This document shows, one piece after another, positions 45,001 to 53,087 of a stretch of 64,000 nucleotides of DNA. The position numbers were made by a program, and so were the translations under genes. Within the stretch, counting starts at the first letter, position 1. Every line of letters begins with the position of its first letter. Location of the stretch: the NCBI RefSeq assembly GCF_038433205.1, contig NZ_JBCDNA010000001.1, positions 1,615,333-1,679,332 on the forward strand, given 5' to 3'. This DNA is from Lutimonas vermicola. GTDB lineage: Bacteria > Bacteroidota > Bacteroidia > Flavobacteriales > Flavobacteriaceae. Under the pieces are notes generated by a model, which was given only the letters and a program-made list of their open reading frames with translations, made no database searches and had not been told where the DNA came from.

Positions 45001-45609
45001 GGATGGGCCTATGATATTGGATATGGCGGTGTGGACCATGTACTGGCATCAGGAGAAAATATCAATATACTGGTAATGGATACCGAAGTTTACTCGAATA
45101 CGGGTGGCCAGACCTCCAAAGCAACTCCATTAGGGGCAAGTGCGAAATTCTCTATAGCAGGTAAAAAAACACCTAAAAAGAGCCTTTCCATGCAAGCTAT
45201 TTCTTACGGAAGTGTTTACGTTGCTCAGATCGCTATGGGAGCCAAAGATGTTCAAACCTTAAAAGCCATTAAAGAGGCTGCTGAATTCAATGGGCCTTCG
45301 CTGATCGTAGCTTATTCTCATTGTGGGGAGCATGGATATGATTTGAAAGATGGCGCAACTCAACAAGGAAAAGCCGTTGAGACAGGATATTGGCCATTAT
45401 TCAGATTTGACCCTTCTAAACCAAAAGGGAAGAAATTCAGACTTGACTCTAAAACCCCTTCGGCTCCATTAGAAGATTTTATGTACAATGAAGCCCGTTT
45501 CACAAGGGTTGTAAAAGATAATGCTTCTTTGGCAAGCGAGTTACTTCAACAGGCTCAGGAAGAGGTTGATTCTAAATGGGAACGCCTGGAATTGTTCAAA
45601 AGTTTATAA
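42079..45609 (+). CDS. nifJ: Pyruvate:ferredoxin (flavodoxin) oxidoreductase, single-chain
   Basis: 1176 residues, full length for the single-chain enzyme that interconverts pyruvate and acetyl-CoA plus CO2 with ferredoxin. Domains in order: alpha (IYPITPASPMGEH near 28-40, TFTASQGLLLMIPNMYKMAG), gamma with GLGSDGTVGGNKNSIK (about 430), the EKR linker, two 4Fe-4S motifs CTQCNKCVAICP (about 693) and CTGCDLCVEVCP (about 752), and the beta/TPP domain with FSGACSGCGETPY, GGDGWAYDIGYGG and the DTEVYSNTGGQ metal site. A C-terminal Cys in CGEHGYDLKDG region is also present. Promoter-like TAACTTTA at about 42023. Oxygen-sensitive enzyme in most bacteria; in this group it may serve microaerobic metabolism. 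Confidence 0.97.
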   Translation: MKKQFEKIICDANEAVARVAHKTNEVCAIYPITPASPMGEHVDLYSSKEQTNIWDNIPRIVEMQSEGGAAGAVHGSLQAGALTTTFTASQGLLLMIPNMYKMAGELLPTVIHVAARTVATHALSIFGDHSDVMAARQTGFAMLFGGSVQEAQDFALISQVATLKSRVPFMNIFDGFRTSHEISKIDAIPDEIIKQMMPEDRIMAHKKHSLDPDNPVIRGTSQNPDVFFQAREAANTYYDNVPGIVQEVMDEFYELTGRRYDLFNYAGHPQAERVTIIMGSGEGPVYEALEKMIADGEKVGALFVRLFKPFSVKDFIDKIPKTVKKIAVLDRTKEPGSIGEPLYMDVLSAFIEGSDTMPTIVGGRYGLSSKEFTPKMVKGIYDELLKDKPKNHFTVGILDDITHTSLMPDPTFEVRRTTFNCMFYGLGSDGTVGGNKNSIKIIGETTDNFVQGYFVYDSKKAGAQTISHLRFGPEPIHSSYLIEKADFIASHQFNFIEKYDMIDELKKGGTFLLNSPYSKDEIWDKLPEKMQQHLIENEVNFYIVDASKVAQDAKLGKRTNTVLQTCFFAISGILPKDEAIQKIKDAIVKSYSHKGEKVVQMNFNAVDKSLENLEKVDYPKNVTSKKQFVSAMTNAPDGFVTEVLQTILAGRGDELPVSAFPVDGSFPTGTTQYEKSGIAQFIPIWDDENICTQCNKCVAICPHAAIRAKVVAKDELFEAPLTMKHVPAKGRPFTKEDSYVLQVSPEDCTGCDLCVEVCPAESKEIPGFKSINMRKKLDHDAVENLNWDFFINLPDYDRTQLSTSNVKGAQFLQPLFEFSGACSGCGETPYIKLITQLYGDSILIANATGCSSIYGGNLPTTPYRTNEFGRGPAWANSLFEDNAEFGLGMQLALSKKQEIAVSLLKSMELLVGSELVSDILDNPEADESQKAKKFADIDRLKETLNILDNNEDAKKLNQLTEYLRKKAVWIFGGDGWAYDIGYGGVDHVLASGENINILVMDTEVYSNTGGQTSKATPLGASAKFSIAGKKTPKKSLSMQAISYGSVYVAQIAMGAKDVQTLKAIKEAAEFNGPSLIVAYSHCGEHGYDLKDGATQQGKAVETGYWPLFRFDPSKPKGKKFRLDSKTPSAPLEDFMYNEARFTRVVKDNASLASELLQQAQEEVDSKWERLELFKSL

Positions 45610-45623
45610 TTTTGTTAAACCAC

Positions 45624-45652
45624 ACCCCGCATGATTATTATACATGCGGGGT
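45624..45652 (+). terminator. Terminator of nifJ
   Basis: 10-bp GC-rich stem (45624-45633 with 45643-45652), 9-base loop, followed by a run of T. It is 15 bases after the nifJ stop. Confidence 0.88.
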
Positions 45653-45669
45653 TATTTTTTTTTCAAGTT

Positions 45670-46044
45670 ATGGATCAAAAAGCCAAAGATCATTTTGAAA
45701 AAGCGAACAAACAACTTCAAAAAGCAAATGAAGAATTGTTCAAACCCATGGAAGACGTCGTCTCTTTTCTTGTCTGTAAAAATTCTTTATTCGCCATAGA
45801 AAATTATTTAAAAGGCTACTTGACCAAAAGAGGCTTCCATACCAAAGAGAATGAATCTTTAGATATTCTTTTAGAAAGGTGCCGATTACTTGATAAAAAA
45901 TTCCATCAGATTAACCTCAGTGTCATAGATTGCAGCTCTAGTCCCGATCACAATCGCTATTGTGAAGATATCGACAAAGTAAATTCCTGCTTCCAGACCG
46001 CAGATCACCTGGAAAATTTTCTTATCAAAAAAAGTATTATTTAA
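45670..46044 (+). CDS. HEPN-domain-like protein
   Basis: 124 residues from the ATG at 45670; an ATG at 45631 lies inside the nifJ terminator hairpin and its codons encode a run of Phe and Ile, so it is not the start. The protein is helical and matches the HEPN pattern: FLVCKNSLFAIENYLKGYL (about 33-51) followed by a polar helix and a final helix with ENFLIKK. HEPN proteins include RNases of toxin systems and nucleotidyltransferase partners; the RNase motif R-x4-6-H is not evident, although HNRYCEDI contains His and Arg. No antitoxin or MNT gene is next to it. It is the last gene before lepA, which runs on the other strand. Confidence 0.7.
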   Translation: MDQKAKDHFEKANKQLQKANEELFKPMEDVVSFLVCKNSLFAIENYLKGYLTKRGFHTKENESLDILLERCRLLDKKFHQINLSVIDCSSSPDHNRYCEDIDKVNSCFQTADHLENFLIKKSII

Positions 46045-46186
46045 GAACATCTTCCCTTACCCATCAATTGGCCCAGGAACAGGCACAATGGAGCCATTCT
46101 ATAGAAAATTCATAAAAACGCGTTGATCATCTTACAGGGCAAAACCAGCCCGTAAGAATTAAAAAGGATTTATCGAAAAATGATAA

Positions 46187-46222
46187 AAAAGGTCAAAAGA
46201 AAGGCAAAGGCCCTGACCTTTT
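46187..46222 (-). terminator. Terminator of lepA
   Basis: 9-bp stem (46187-46195 with 46214-46222), 18-base loop, T-rich tail on the minus strand, 16 bases after the lepA stop. Confidence 0.65.
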
Positions 46223-46238
46223 CTCAGAAAAATAAGAC

Positions 46239-48035
46239 TTATTCGTTGAGTTTTAAAACTGCCATAAAAGCTTGTTGAGGGATTTCCACATTACCCACCA
46301 GGCGCATGCGCTTTTTACCCTTTTTCTGTTTCTCCAGCAATTTTCGTTTACGAGAGATATCACCACCATAACACTTGGCTGTAACATCTTTCCTCAAGGC
46401 TTTAATAGTTTCCCTGGCGATGATCTTTGCCCCGATTGCTGCCTGAATAGGTATATCAAACTGTTGTCGCGGGATTAATTTTCGCAGCTTTTCACACATT
46501 TTCTTACCTATGCCATACGCCGTACTATCATGCAATAAAGCCGACAATGCGTCAACGGGTTGTCCATTGAGTAGTATATCCACCCTAACCAATTTCGACG
46601 CTCTGAATCCTATCGGATGATAGTCAAAAGAGGCATAGCCCTTGGACACGGTTTTTAATCGATCGTAAAAATCAAATACGATTTCTGAAAGTGGCATATC
46701 AAAACTCAATTCAACCCTTTCTGTGGTTAGATAAGTCTGATTTGTGATTTCTCCTCTTTTCTCAATACAAAGGCTCATTACCGGGCCTACGAAATCAGAT
46801 TTGGTAATAATGCTCGCTTTGATAAATGGCTCCTCCACCCTATTCAGGGTCGAAGGTTCGGGTAAATCAGTTGGGTTGTTCACCAGGATCATATTATCCG
46901 GGTACTTATTTGTGTAAGCGTGATAGGAAACGTTGGGAACCGTGGTGATTACGGTCATATCAAACTCCCTTTCCAGCCTTTCCTGAATAATTTCCAAATG
47001 CAGCATTCCAAGAAACCCGCATCTGAATCCAAATCCAAGTGCTGCTGAACTTTCAGGTACAAAAACCAGGGAGGCATCATTGAGCTGCAACTTCTCCATT
47101 GAAGCTCTTAATTCTTCATATTCATCTGTATCAACAGGGTAAATACCGGCAAAAACCATGGGTTTTACATCTTCAAAGCCTTCAATTATTTCCTGGGTAG
47201 GGTTCAAAGCATCAGTAATGGTATCACCCACTTTTACCTCACTAGCGGTTTTTATTCCCGTAATCAAATAACCTACATCTCCTGCTTTTATACTTTTTTT
47301 TGGTACTTGAGTCAATTTCAAAGTTCCTACTTCATCAGCAAAATACTCCTTATCAGTAGCAACAAATTTGATCTTTTGCCCTTTTTTTATCTCTCCGTTG
47401 ATCACTCGAAAATACGTTTCAACTCCTCTGTACGAATTGTACACAGAATCAAAGATCAAAGCTTGAAGCGGTCCATCAGGATTTCCTTTGGGCGCCGGCA
47501 CTCTTTCAATAATCGCCTTTAATATATTTTCAACACCAAAACCTGTTTTTCCACTTGCGTGAATCACTTCTTCAGGATCACAGCCCAAAAGACCAACGAT
47601 ATCATCAGTTACTTCATCAGGATTGGCACTCGGCAGGTCGATCTTATTTAAAACAGGTATAATCTCAAGATCATTATCAAGGGCCAGATACAAATTAGAA
47701 ATGGTCTGTGCCTGAATACTCTGCGCGGCGTCGACGATAAGCAAAGCACCTTCGCATGATGCAATGGACCTTGACACTTCATATGAAAAATCTACGTGAC
47801 CCGGAGTATCAATCAGATTCAAAACATATTGCTCTCCCTCAAATTCATAATCCATTTGAATCGCATGGCTTTTGATTGTTATTCCGCGCTCTCTTTCCAA
47901 ATCCATGTTGTCGAGCAACTGATCCTGTTTTTCACGGTCAGTTATGGTATTCGTAAATTCCAATAGCCTGTCGGCCAAGGTACTTTTACCATGATCGATA
48001 TGGGCAATAATACAAAAGTTTCTAATATTCTTCAT
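46239..48035 (-). CDS. lepA: Elongation factor 4 (LepA) GTPase
   Basis: 598 residues. Translational GTPase with P-loop AHIDHGKSTLADRLLE, switch II DTPGHVDFSYEV and NKIDLPSA for guanine. The C-terminal domain specific to LepA is present with AKCYGGDISRKRKLLEKQKKGKKRM near the end. It works at the ribosome, promoting back-translocation or late steps of 30S maturation. A consensus promoter lies 29 bases upstream and a terminator follows; it is a single gene. Confidence 0.98.
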   Translation of the reverse strand: MKNIRNFCIIAHIDHGKSTLADRLLEFTNTITDREKQDQLLDNMDLERERGITIKSHAIQMDYEFEGEQYVLNLIDTPGHVDFSYEVSRSIASCEGALLIVDAAQSIQAQTISNLYLALDNDLEIIPVLNKIDLPSANPDEVTDDIVGLLGCDPEEVIHASGKTGFGVENILKAIIERVPAPKGNPDGPLQALIFDSVYNSYRGVETYFRVINGEIKKGQKIKFVATDKEYFADEVGTLKLTQVPKKSIKAGDVGYLITGIKTASEVKVGDTITDALNPTQEIIEGFEDVKPMVFAGIYPVDTDEYEELRASMEKLQLNDASLVFVPESSAALGFGFRCGFLGMLHLEIIQERLEREFDMTVITTVPNVSYHAYTNKYPDNMILVNNPTDLPEPSTLNRVEEPFIKASIITKSDFVGPVMSLCIEKRGEITNQTYLTTERVELSFDMPLSEIVFDFYDRLKTVSKGYASFDYHPIGFRASKLVRVDILLNGQPVDALSALLHDSTAYGIGKKMCEKLRKLIPRQQFDIPIQAAIGAKIIARETIKALRKDVTAKCYGGDISRKRKLLEKQKKGKKRMRLVGNVEIPQQAFMAVLKLNE

Positions 48036-48063
48036 CCGTGCTTACCTGTCTTCAATATTTGCG

Positions 48064-48092
48064 CAAATATAACTAATTAGTTGATTGGCAAA
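48064..48092 (-). promoter_or_regulatory. Consensus promoter of lepA
   Basis: Minus-strand TTTG (48092-48089), 17-base spacer, TATATTTG (48071-48064). The lepA ATG is 29 bases downstream. Confidence 0.75.
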
Positions 48093-48107
48093 ACCTAATT
48101 TTCAGGT

Positions 48108-49088
48108 TTAATCATGCTTCGGAAATACAATACCAGCATCCTTTCTGACGGCATCCATGATTTCCATCAACTCTCTGCTTAGAGACAAGGGCAAAACCGG
48201 ACTTTCAATCAATCCTTTGTCAAGGCATTCCATTACATGAACTGCTTCCAATTCATAACCCATCCCTTTTGGCTGCTCAAAATAAATTTCTTCCCGTACG
48301 CCGTTTTTTTCAATAAGAATAGGAAATTCAGGTTCTCTCACAAATTTAATAAAACCATGCTCAAAACACAGTTCCGTTTCATTATTACAGGAGCTTTCAA
48401 AACTTGAAGTAAGCACTGCCATTGCACCATTTTTGTATCCAAAAAGCATACTTATGCTATCTTCTACCCCTGTTGAACGAATATTGGCCATAGTTTTTAT
48501 GGAGTCAGGTTTTCCCAATAACATCAAAGACCTGAATATGGGGTAAATACCTATATCCAGTAAAGAACCGGCCCCTAAATCAATATTATACAACCTTTTG
48601 TCTGGATCAAAATCAGCTTTGAACATAAAATCGGATTTTACAAATCTGAGCTGGCCCAGGTCTTTATCTTTGGAAAGTTCCAGGACCTTATTAAATTTCG
48701 ATGAAAAAATGGTCCAAAACGCTTCCATAAGAAAGGTGTTATGTTCTTTAGAAGTCTTAATCATTTGATCTACTTCACTTGTATTCATAGCAAAGGCCTT
48801 TTCACATAAAACTGCCTTTTTATGTTTAAGACACAAGGTGCTATGAGCTAAATGCATCGCATGGGGCGTTGCTATATAAACAATATCCACTTCAGGGTCC
48901 TGTACCATCTCGTCATAGGACCCATAAGCTTTCTCAAAGCCTAAATCATTTGCAAATTCCCGTGCGTTGTATAAACTTCTCGAAGCAGCAGCATATAACT
49001 TTGCATTTTCGAGCAATCCAAGGTCTTCTGCAAATTTCCTTGCGATTTTTCCGCAGCCTAAGATGGCCCAATTATATGTTTTTTTCAT
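48108..49088 (-). CDS. Gfo/Idh/MocA-family NAD(P)-dependent oxidoreductase
   Basis: 326 residues. N-terminal Rossmann fold with AILGCGKIARKFAEDL, YIATPHAMHLAHS and the catalytic Lys in LCEKAFAMN (about 92-100), followed by an alpha/beta domain with DLGAGSLLDIGIYPIFRSL. Family members act on sugars or inositol and related alcohols; the substrate cannot be read. The next gene upstream ends 13 bases before its start on the same strand, so they may be cotranscribed. Confidence 0.93.
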   Translation of the reverse strand: MKKTYNWAILGCGKIARKFAEDLGLLENAKLYAAASRSLYNAREFANDLGFEKAYGSYDEMVQDPEVDIVYIATPHAMHLAHSTLCLKHKKAVLCEKAFAMNTSEVDQMIKTSKEHNTFLMEAFWTIFSSKFNKVLELSKDKDLGQLRFVKSDFMFKADFDPDKRLYNIDLGAGSLLDIGIYPIFRSLMLLGKPDSIKTMANIRSTGVEDSISMLFGYKNGAMAVLTSSFESSCNNETELCFEHGFIKFVREPEFPILIEKNGVREEIYFEQPKGMGYELEAVHVMECLDKGLIESPVLPLSLSRELMEIMDAVRKDAGIVFPKHD

Positions 49089-49101
49089 GTCTTTATATTT
49101 T

Positions 49102-50208
49102 TTAATCCACCCAATCAGCTACAAAAAGGTTTGTGTCATGTGTTCCGTAATTATTTCTGTTTGAAGAGAATACAATTTTTTTCCCATCCGGAGAAAACAT
49201 AGGGAAAGCATCAAAAACTTTGTCATATGTTATTTGTTCCAAACCCGTTCCGTCTGTATTAATCATAAACAAATTAAAGCTTCTTTTGGATATATGATTG
49301 CTCGAAAAAATAATCTTTTCCCCCGAAGGATGGAAAAATGGCGCCCAGTTTGCACTGCCCAAATCGGTTATCTTGGTCAGTTCAGTTCCGTCTATGTTGC
49401 AAATATACAGTTCCATATGTGTTGGTTGTACCAGACCAAGGGCTAATAAATCTTTATATTCTTTAATTTCATCTTCGGTTTTTGGGCGTGAAGAACGAAA
49501 AATCAGCTTGCTTCCATCAGGTGAAAAGAAGGCCCCTCCATCGTAGCCTAATTCATTGGTAACCTGCCTAACATCACTTCCGTCTAAATTCATGGTAAAC
49601 AATTCCAGGTCACCTGTTCTTGTTGAGGTGAAAACAATTTTATCTCCCTTGGGTGAAACTGTAGGTTCAGCATCATAGCCCTCCTCAAAGGTTAACTGTT
49701 TTAACTGATTTCCCTCGGTGTCGGCTAAAAAAATATCATATCCTTCATATACGGGCCAAATATATTTATTGCCGTAATCTTCCTTTTTGGGCACCGGGGG
49801 GCAGTCTTCACTCGCCAAATGTGTAGAAGAATACACTATAGTTTTATTATTTGGCAAAAAATAACTGCAGGTTGTCCTTCCTTTACCTGTACTTATCATT
49901 TGAGGAATTTCAAGACTATCCAAGGGCCTGGAAGCATCCATGATAAAGATTTGGTCACAATTCAACCCCCAGGCTTTGTTATTCGCCTGAAAAACTAATT
50001 TTGAACTGTCAAAACTCCAGTAGGCTTCAGCATTGTCTCCCCCAAAAGTGAGTTGCCGAATATTTTTAAAATGCTTCTCCTTTGGGTAATGCAACGTGTT
50101 GACCATTTTAGTCGCGCCAGATTTTCCGTCATAACTATGTTTGTTATGAGACGTTTTACAAGATAACGCGATCACTAATACAATAAGTAAAAAATATTTA
50201 ACATTCAT
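49102..50208 (-). CDS. WD40-like (PD40) beta-propeller lipoprotein, TolB-like
   Basis: 368 residues from the ATG at 50208; an earlier in-frame ATG at 50271 would add 21 residues before the signal sequence and overlaps the promoter box, so the later start is better. Lipoprotein signal MNVKYFLLIVLVIALSC with the acceptor Cys at 17. Several PD40 repeats of the TolB propeller type are seen (PTVSPKGDKIVFTSTR, FFSPDGSKLIFRSSRP, FFHPSGEKIIFSSN, MFSPDGKKIVFSSNRN). Located in the periplasm or outer membrane. A ligand or role is not known; the similar TolB propeller binds Pal, but here no Tol genes lie nearby. Confidence 0.88.
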   Translation of the reverse strand: MNVKYFLLIVLVIALSCKTSHNKHSYDGKSGATKMVNTLHYPKEKHFKNIRQLTFGGDNAEAYWSFDSSKLVFQANNKAWGLNCDQIFIMDASRPLDSLEIPQMISTGKGRTTCSYFLPNNKTIVYSSTHLASEDCPPVPKKEDYGNKYIWPVYEGYDIFLADTEGNQLKQLTFEEGYDAEPTVSPKGDKIVFTSTRTGDLELFTMNLDGSDVRQVTNELGYDGGAFFSPDGSKLIFRSSRPKTEDEIKEYKDLLALGLVQPTHMELYICNIDGTELTKITDLGSANWAPFFHPSGEKIIFSSNHISKRSFNLFMINTDGTGLEQITYDKVFDAFPMFSPDGKKIVFSSNRNNYGTHDTNLFVADWVD

Positions 50209-50229
50209 GGATAAGGAAATTTCTAAATT

Positions 50230-50237
50230 CAAAAATA
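50230..50237 (-). promoter_or_regulatory. -7 promoter box of the PD40 lipoprotein gene
   Basis: Minus-strand TATTTTTG (TAnnTTTG form), 22 bases before the ATG at 50208; this supports the choice of that start. Confidence 0.55.
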
Positions 50238-50327
50238 CATTATTTAAAAAAACAAGGTTAAAAACATTCACATAATTTCCATGTGCAGGAATAGCCTGCC
50301 CATTCAGGGAATCATTAAAAAAATATG

Positions 50328-50335
50328 TAATTTTG
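50328..50335 (+). promoter_or_regulatory. -7 promoter box of dusB
   Basis: TAATTTTG (TAnnTTTG form), 18 bases before the TTG start of dusB. No clear upstream TTTG element. Confidence 0.5.
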
Positions 50336-50352
50336 CAGCCTAAAATTTAGGT

Positions 50353-51336
50353 TTGGCAAAAATAGGTGACATAGAATTAGGAGAATTTCCACTGTTGTTA
50401 GCACCCATGGAAGATGTTAGTGACCCTCCGTTCAGGGCGCTTTGCAAAGAGAATGGAGCTGACGTAGTGTATACAGAGTTTATTTCATCCGAAGGGCTGA
50501 TCAGAGACGCTGCAAAAAGCGTACAAAAACTTGACATCTATGATAAAGAACGACCAGTGGGAATTCAGATTTTTGGGGCAAATCTTGACTCCATGTTAAA
50601 AACGGTTGAAATTGTTGAAAGATCCAAACCTGATTTTATTGATATCAATTTTGGTTGTCCGGTAAAGAAAGTGGTAAGTAAAGGGGCCGGGGCCGGGATT
50701 CTCAAGGATATTCCATTAATGGTGAAATTGAGCGAGGCCATGGTAAAACACACCAAACTCCCGGTAACGGTAAAAACAAGGTTGGGCTGGGACCACGACT
50801 CCATTTATATCCAGGAAGTTGCAGAAAGACTTCAGGACATTGGTATACAGGCTATTGCCATACACGGTAGGACAAGAGCCCAGATGTACAAAGGAGAAGC
50901 TGTTTGGGAACCGATCGCAAATGTAAAGAACAATCCAAGAATGCATATTCCAGTTTTTGGAAACGGCGATGTGGATTCTCCTGAAAAAGCAGCGCTTATG
51001 AGGGATCAATTCGGATTGGACGGAGCCATGATCGGGAGAGCCAGCATTGGTAACCCCTGGTTTTTTAACCAAGTGAAGCACTATTTCAAAACCGGAGAAC
51101 ATTTGGCATCACCTGATATTGCACAAAGGGTTAAAACCGCAAAAAGACACCTCGAAATGGCCATTGCCTGGAACGGGGATCATGCCGGTCTTTTTGAAAC
51201 ACGTCGTCACTACACCAATTACTTTAAAGGAATACCGCATTTTAAGGAATACAGGCTTAGAATGGTTACCGGAAACACTAAAGAAGAGGTGTTTGAAGTA
51301 TTTGAAGAGGTCTTGGAGAAGTTTGGAAATGAATAG
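50353..51336 (+). CDS. dusB: tRNA-dihydrouridine synthase B
   Basis: 327-residue flavoenzyme that reduces uridine in tRNA. LLLAPMEDVSDPPFRALC, the catalytic Cys in NFGCPVKKVVSKGAG (about 95-110), KTRLGWD and HGRTRAQMYKG are visible; FMN-binding GNGDV and IGRASIGNPW follow. The start is TTG at 50353 because the conserved family N-terminus (KIGDIELGEFPLLLAP) begins there; the next ATG would remove it. It is a single gene with its own promoter, divergent from the PD40 lipoprotein gene. Confidence 0.96.
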   Translation: MAKIGDIELGEFPLLLAPMEDVSDPPFRALCKENGADVVYTEFISSEGLIRDAAKSVQKLDIYDKERPVGIQIFGANLDSMLKTVEIVERSKPDFIDINFGCPVKKVVSKGAGAGILKDIPLMVKLSEAMVKHTKLPVTVKTRLGWDHDSIYIQEVAERLQDIGIQAIAIHGRTRAQMYKGEAVWEPIANVKNNPRMHIPVFGNGDVDSPEKAALMRDQFGLDGAMIGRASIGNPWFFNQVKHYFKTGEHLASPDIAQRVKTAKRHLEMAIAWNGDHAGLFETRRHYTNYFKGIPHFKEYRLRMVTGNTKEEVFEVFEEVLEKFGNE

Positions 51337-51406
51337 TTTGTCATCATGTAGTACAACTTTCTTAGGTTAAGGGCTCACTTTTTCAAAAATTTTACTCCAT
51401 CATTCC

Positions 51407-52606
51407 TTATTCCACCAATTTTTTTGAGATCCTTGCACTCGCAATTTTAGCCGACAGATAGCCCAGGACAATTATGGTCAGCGTTACCACCATTACATTC
51501 AGAAATCTGAATTCCACAGGATAGGCCAGGGACTGAGTGATCATGATAAAACCATATTTTTTCTGTAAAATAACAAATGGAATTGCAAGTAACAGCCCAA
51601 CACTTAAACCAAATAAAGTAAGCAAAAAGCCCTGTAAAACAAATATCTTTCTGATTTCCCTTACGGATGAGCCGAGGTGAAAAAGCGTTTTTAGATTTTC
51701 TCTTTTATCAATAATCATCATCACGATGGCTCCAATAACATTAAATAAGGCAATAACCAAAATCAAGGTAAAGACAAGATAAGAAACCAGGTTTTCAGTA
51801 TTTAACATCTTATAAAAGACAGAATTCAGTTGCTGTCTGGTTCTTACTTCAAAATCGTCACCTAACCTTGCATTAAGGGTTTCCTGAACTTCATGAACCG
51901 AAGCCCCGGGTACTACTTTTATTTCAACAGCTGTGATCTGATTGGTTTTATAGCTTAGGAGATCCTGGGCAAGACTTAAATTACTATAAACGAATTTCTT
52001 GTCAATATCATCAGTAAGGCGATAAATGCCTATAGTTTGGGCACCGACCTGAGTAAAGGCATTTTTCGGATTGGTAATATACCCCTTCCCAGGTCTCGGC
52101 ACATAAATCTTCAAAGATTCCAGAAAATCATAGGAACCTATTGACAAAGCAGATGATATGGCACTTCCAACCACAACAGTATATTTCGCATCATAGTTTA
52201 CCCAGTTTCCAAAATACACTGCGGTATCCAAACGATTGACATTTAAATAATTTGCATCTATTCCTTTGATACTGGCCACATGTGATTTTTCACCATAACT
52301 TAAGAAGACTCTTTCCTCGATTACTTTTGAATAGGCCTGGATTTTATCCAAAACCAAAGCCTGTTCCATGTTTTGATCAAAAAGAAAGGATTTGCCCATA
52401 ACAGAAGTGATCTTGAGATCGGGATCAGCAGTTCGAATAAAACTCAGGCTAAAATCCTTAAGTCCCGAAAATACCGACAGTACAATGAACAATGCAATCG
52501 TGCTGACGATAACGCCTAAAGTAGCGATAAGTGTAATGATATTTATTGCGTTATTGCTGCTCTTTGAACGTAAATATCGTTTTGCTATGTACAGCGGAAA
52601 ATTCAA
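51407..52606 (-). CDS. ABC transporter permease, LolC/E-like
   Basis: 399 residues with the MacB/FtsX-type layout: N-terminal helix (about 20-50, starting after FPLYIAKRYLRSKSSNN), a large periplasmic domain (about 50-265), then three helices (about 270-300, 320-345, 365-390). The start FPLYIAKRYL and the following NIITLIATLGV match LolC/LolE, which release lipoproteins from the inner membrane; no LolD ATPase is beside it. Overlaps rbfA upstream by 4 bases, a known association in Bacteroidetes. In this group a single LolCE-like permease is common; that role is inferred. Confidence 0.85.
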   Translation of the reverse strand: MNFPLYIAKRYLRSKSSNNAINIITLIATLGVIVSTIALFIVLSVFSGLKDFSLSFIRTADPDLKITSVMGKSFLFDQNMEQALVLDKIQAYSKVIEERVFLSYGEKSHVASIKGIDANYLNVNRLDTAVYFGNWVNYDAKYTVVVGSAISSALSIGSYDFLESLKIYVPRPGKGYITNPKNAFTQVGAQTIGIYRLTDDIDKKFVYSNLSLAQDLLSYKTNQITAVEIKVVPGASVHEVQETLNARLGDDFEVRTRQQLNSVFYKMLNTENLVSYLVFTLILVIALFNVIGAIVMMIIDKRENLKTLFHLGSSVREIRKIFVLQGFLLTLFGLSVGLLLAIPFVILQKKYGFIMITQSLAYPVEFRFLNVMVVTLTIIVLGYLSAKIASARISKKLVE

Positions 52607-52998
52607 TCCTTTCTGTTTTTCTTTTGACCCGGTTTTTGAGCATTCCTGATAGGATCATCTTCTCCTCTTAAGGCCTTGTCGATACCTTCGATATAATCCA
52701 GGGAATCATCAACGAAAAACATCAACTCAGGCATTCTCCTCAATTGATTTTTTGTTCTTATGGCCAGGGCATGCCTGATCATTACCGTATTTGCTTTGAT
52801 CCCTTCCATGATCTCATCCTTTTTATCGGATGGAAAAATACTCAAATAAGCTTTTGCCTGTCCTAAATCAGTAGTCACGTGGACTTTAGTTACCGAAATA
52901 ACCACCCCTTTCATACCGTCTCTTGCGGCTCCCTGAAGGATATCAACCAGATCTTTCTGGATGACTCCCGCAATTTTTTTCTGTCTGTTTGTTTCCAT
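52603..52998 (-). CDS. rbfA: Ribosome-binding factor A
   Basis: 131 residues. KH-type protein binding the 30S subunit during 16S maturation. It has NRQKKIAGVIQKDLVDIL at the N-terminus, VVISVTKVHVTTDLGQAKAY and RRMPELMFFVDDSLDYI, all family marks. The C-terminal tail is basic (GQKKNRKD). The permease gene overlaps its end by 4 bases. A TAnnTTTG-type box at 53004-53011 (minus) is only 6 bases from the ATG, so the transcript may be almost leaderless. Confidence 0.96.
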   Translation of the reverse strand: METNRQKKIAGVIQKDLVDILQGAARDGMKGVVISVTKVHVTTDLGQAKAYLSIFPSDKKDEIMEGIKANTVMIRHALAIRTKNQLRRMPELMFFVDDSLDYIEGIDKALRGEDDPIRNAQKPGQKKNRKD

Positions 52999-53060
52999 GA
53001 CTACAAAAATAGTATTATTCGGTTTAATGAAGCTTCAAAAACCAATAAGTATAAATTCTT

Positions 53061-53068
53061 TATTTTTG
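53061..53068 (+). promoter_or_regulatory. -7 promoter box of the epimerase gene
   Basis: TATTTTTG (TAnnTTTG form), 20 bases before the ATG at 53088. Confidence 0.5.
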
Positions 53069-53087
53069 AGACAAAAGATCCCTTTAG

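Noticed and set aside
45631..45669. Extended start of the HEPN gene at 45631
   Set aside because: The codons fall inside the nifJ terminator hairpin and its T-run; the ATG at 45670 begins the recognisable protein.
50209..50271. Upstream start of the PD40 lipoprotein
   Set aside because: It would place 21 residues before a clear lipoprotein signal and overlaps the promoter box at 50230-50237.
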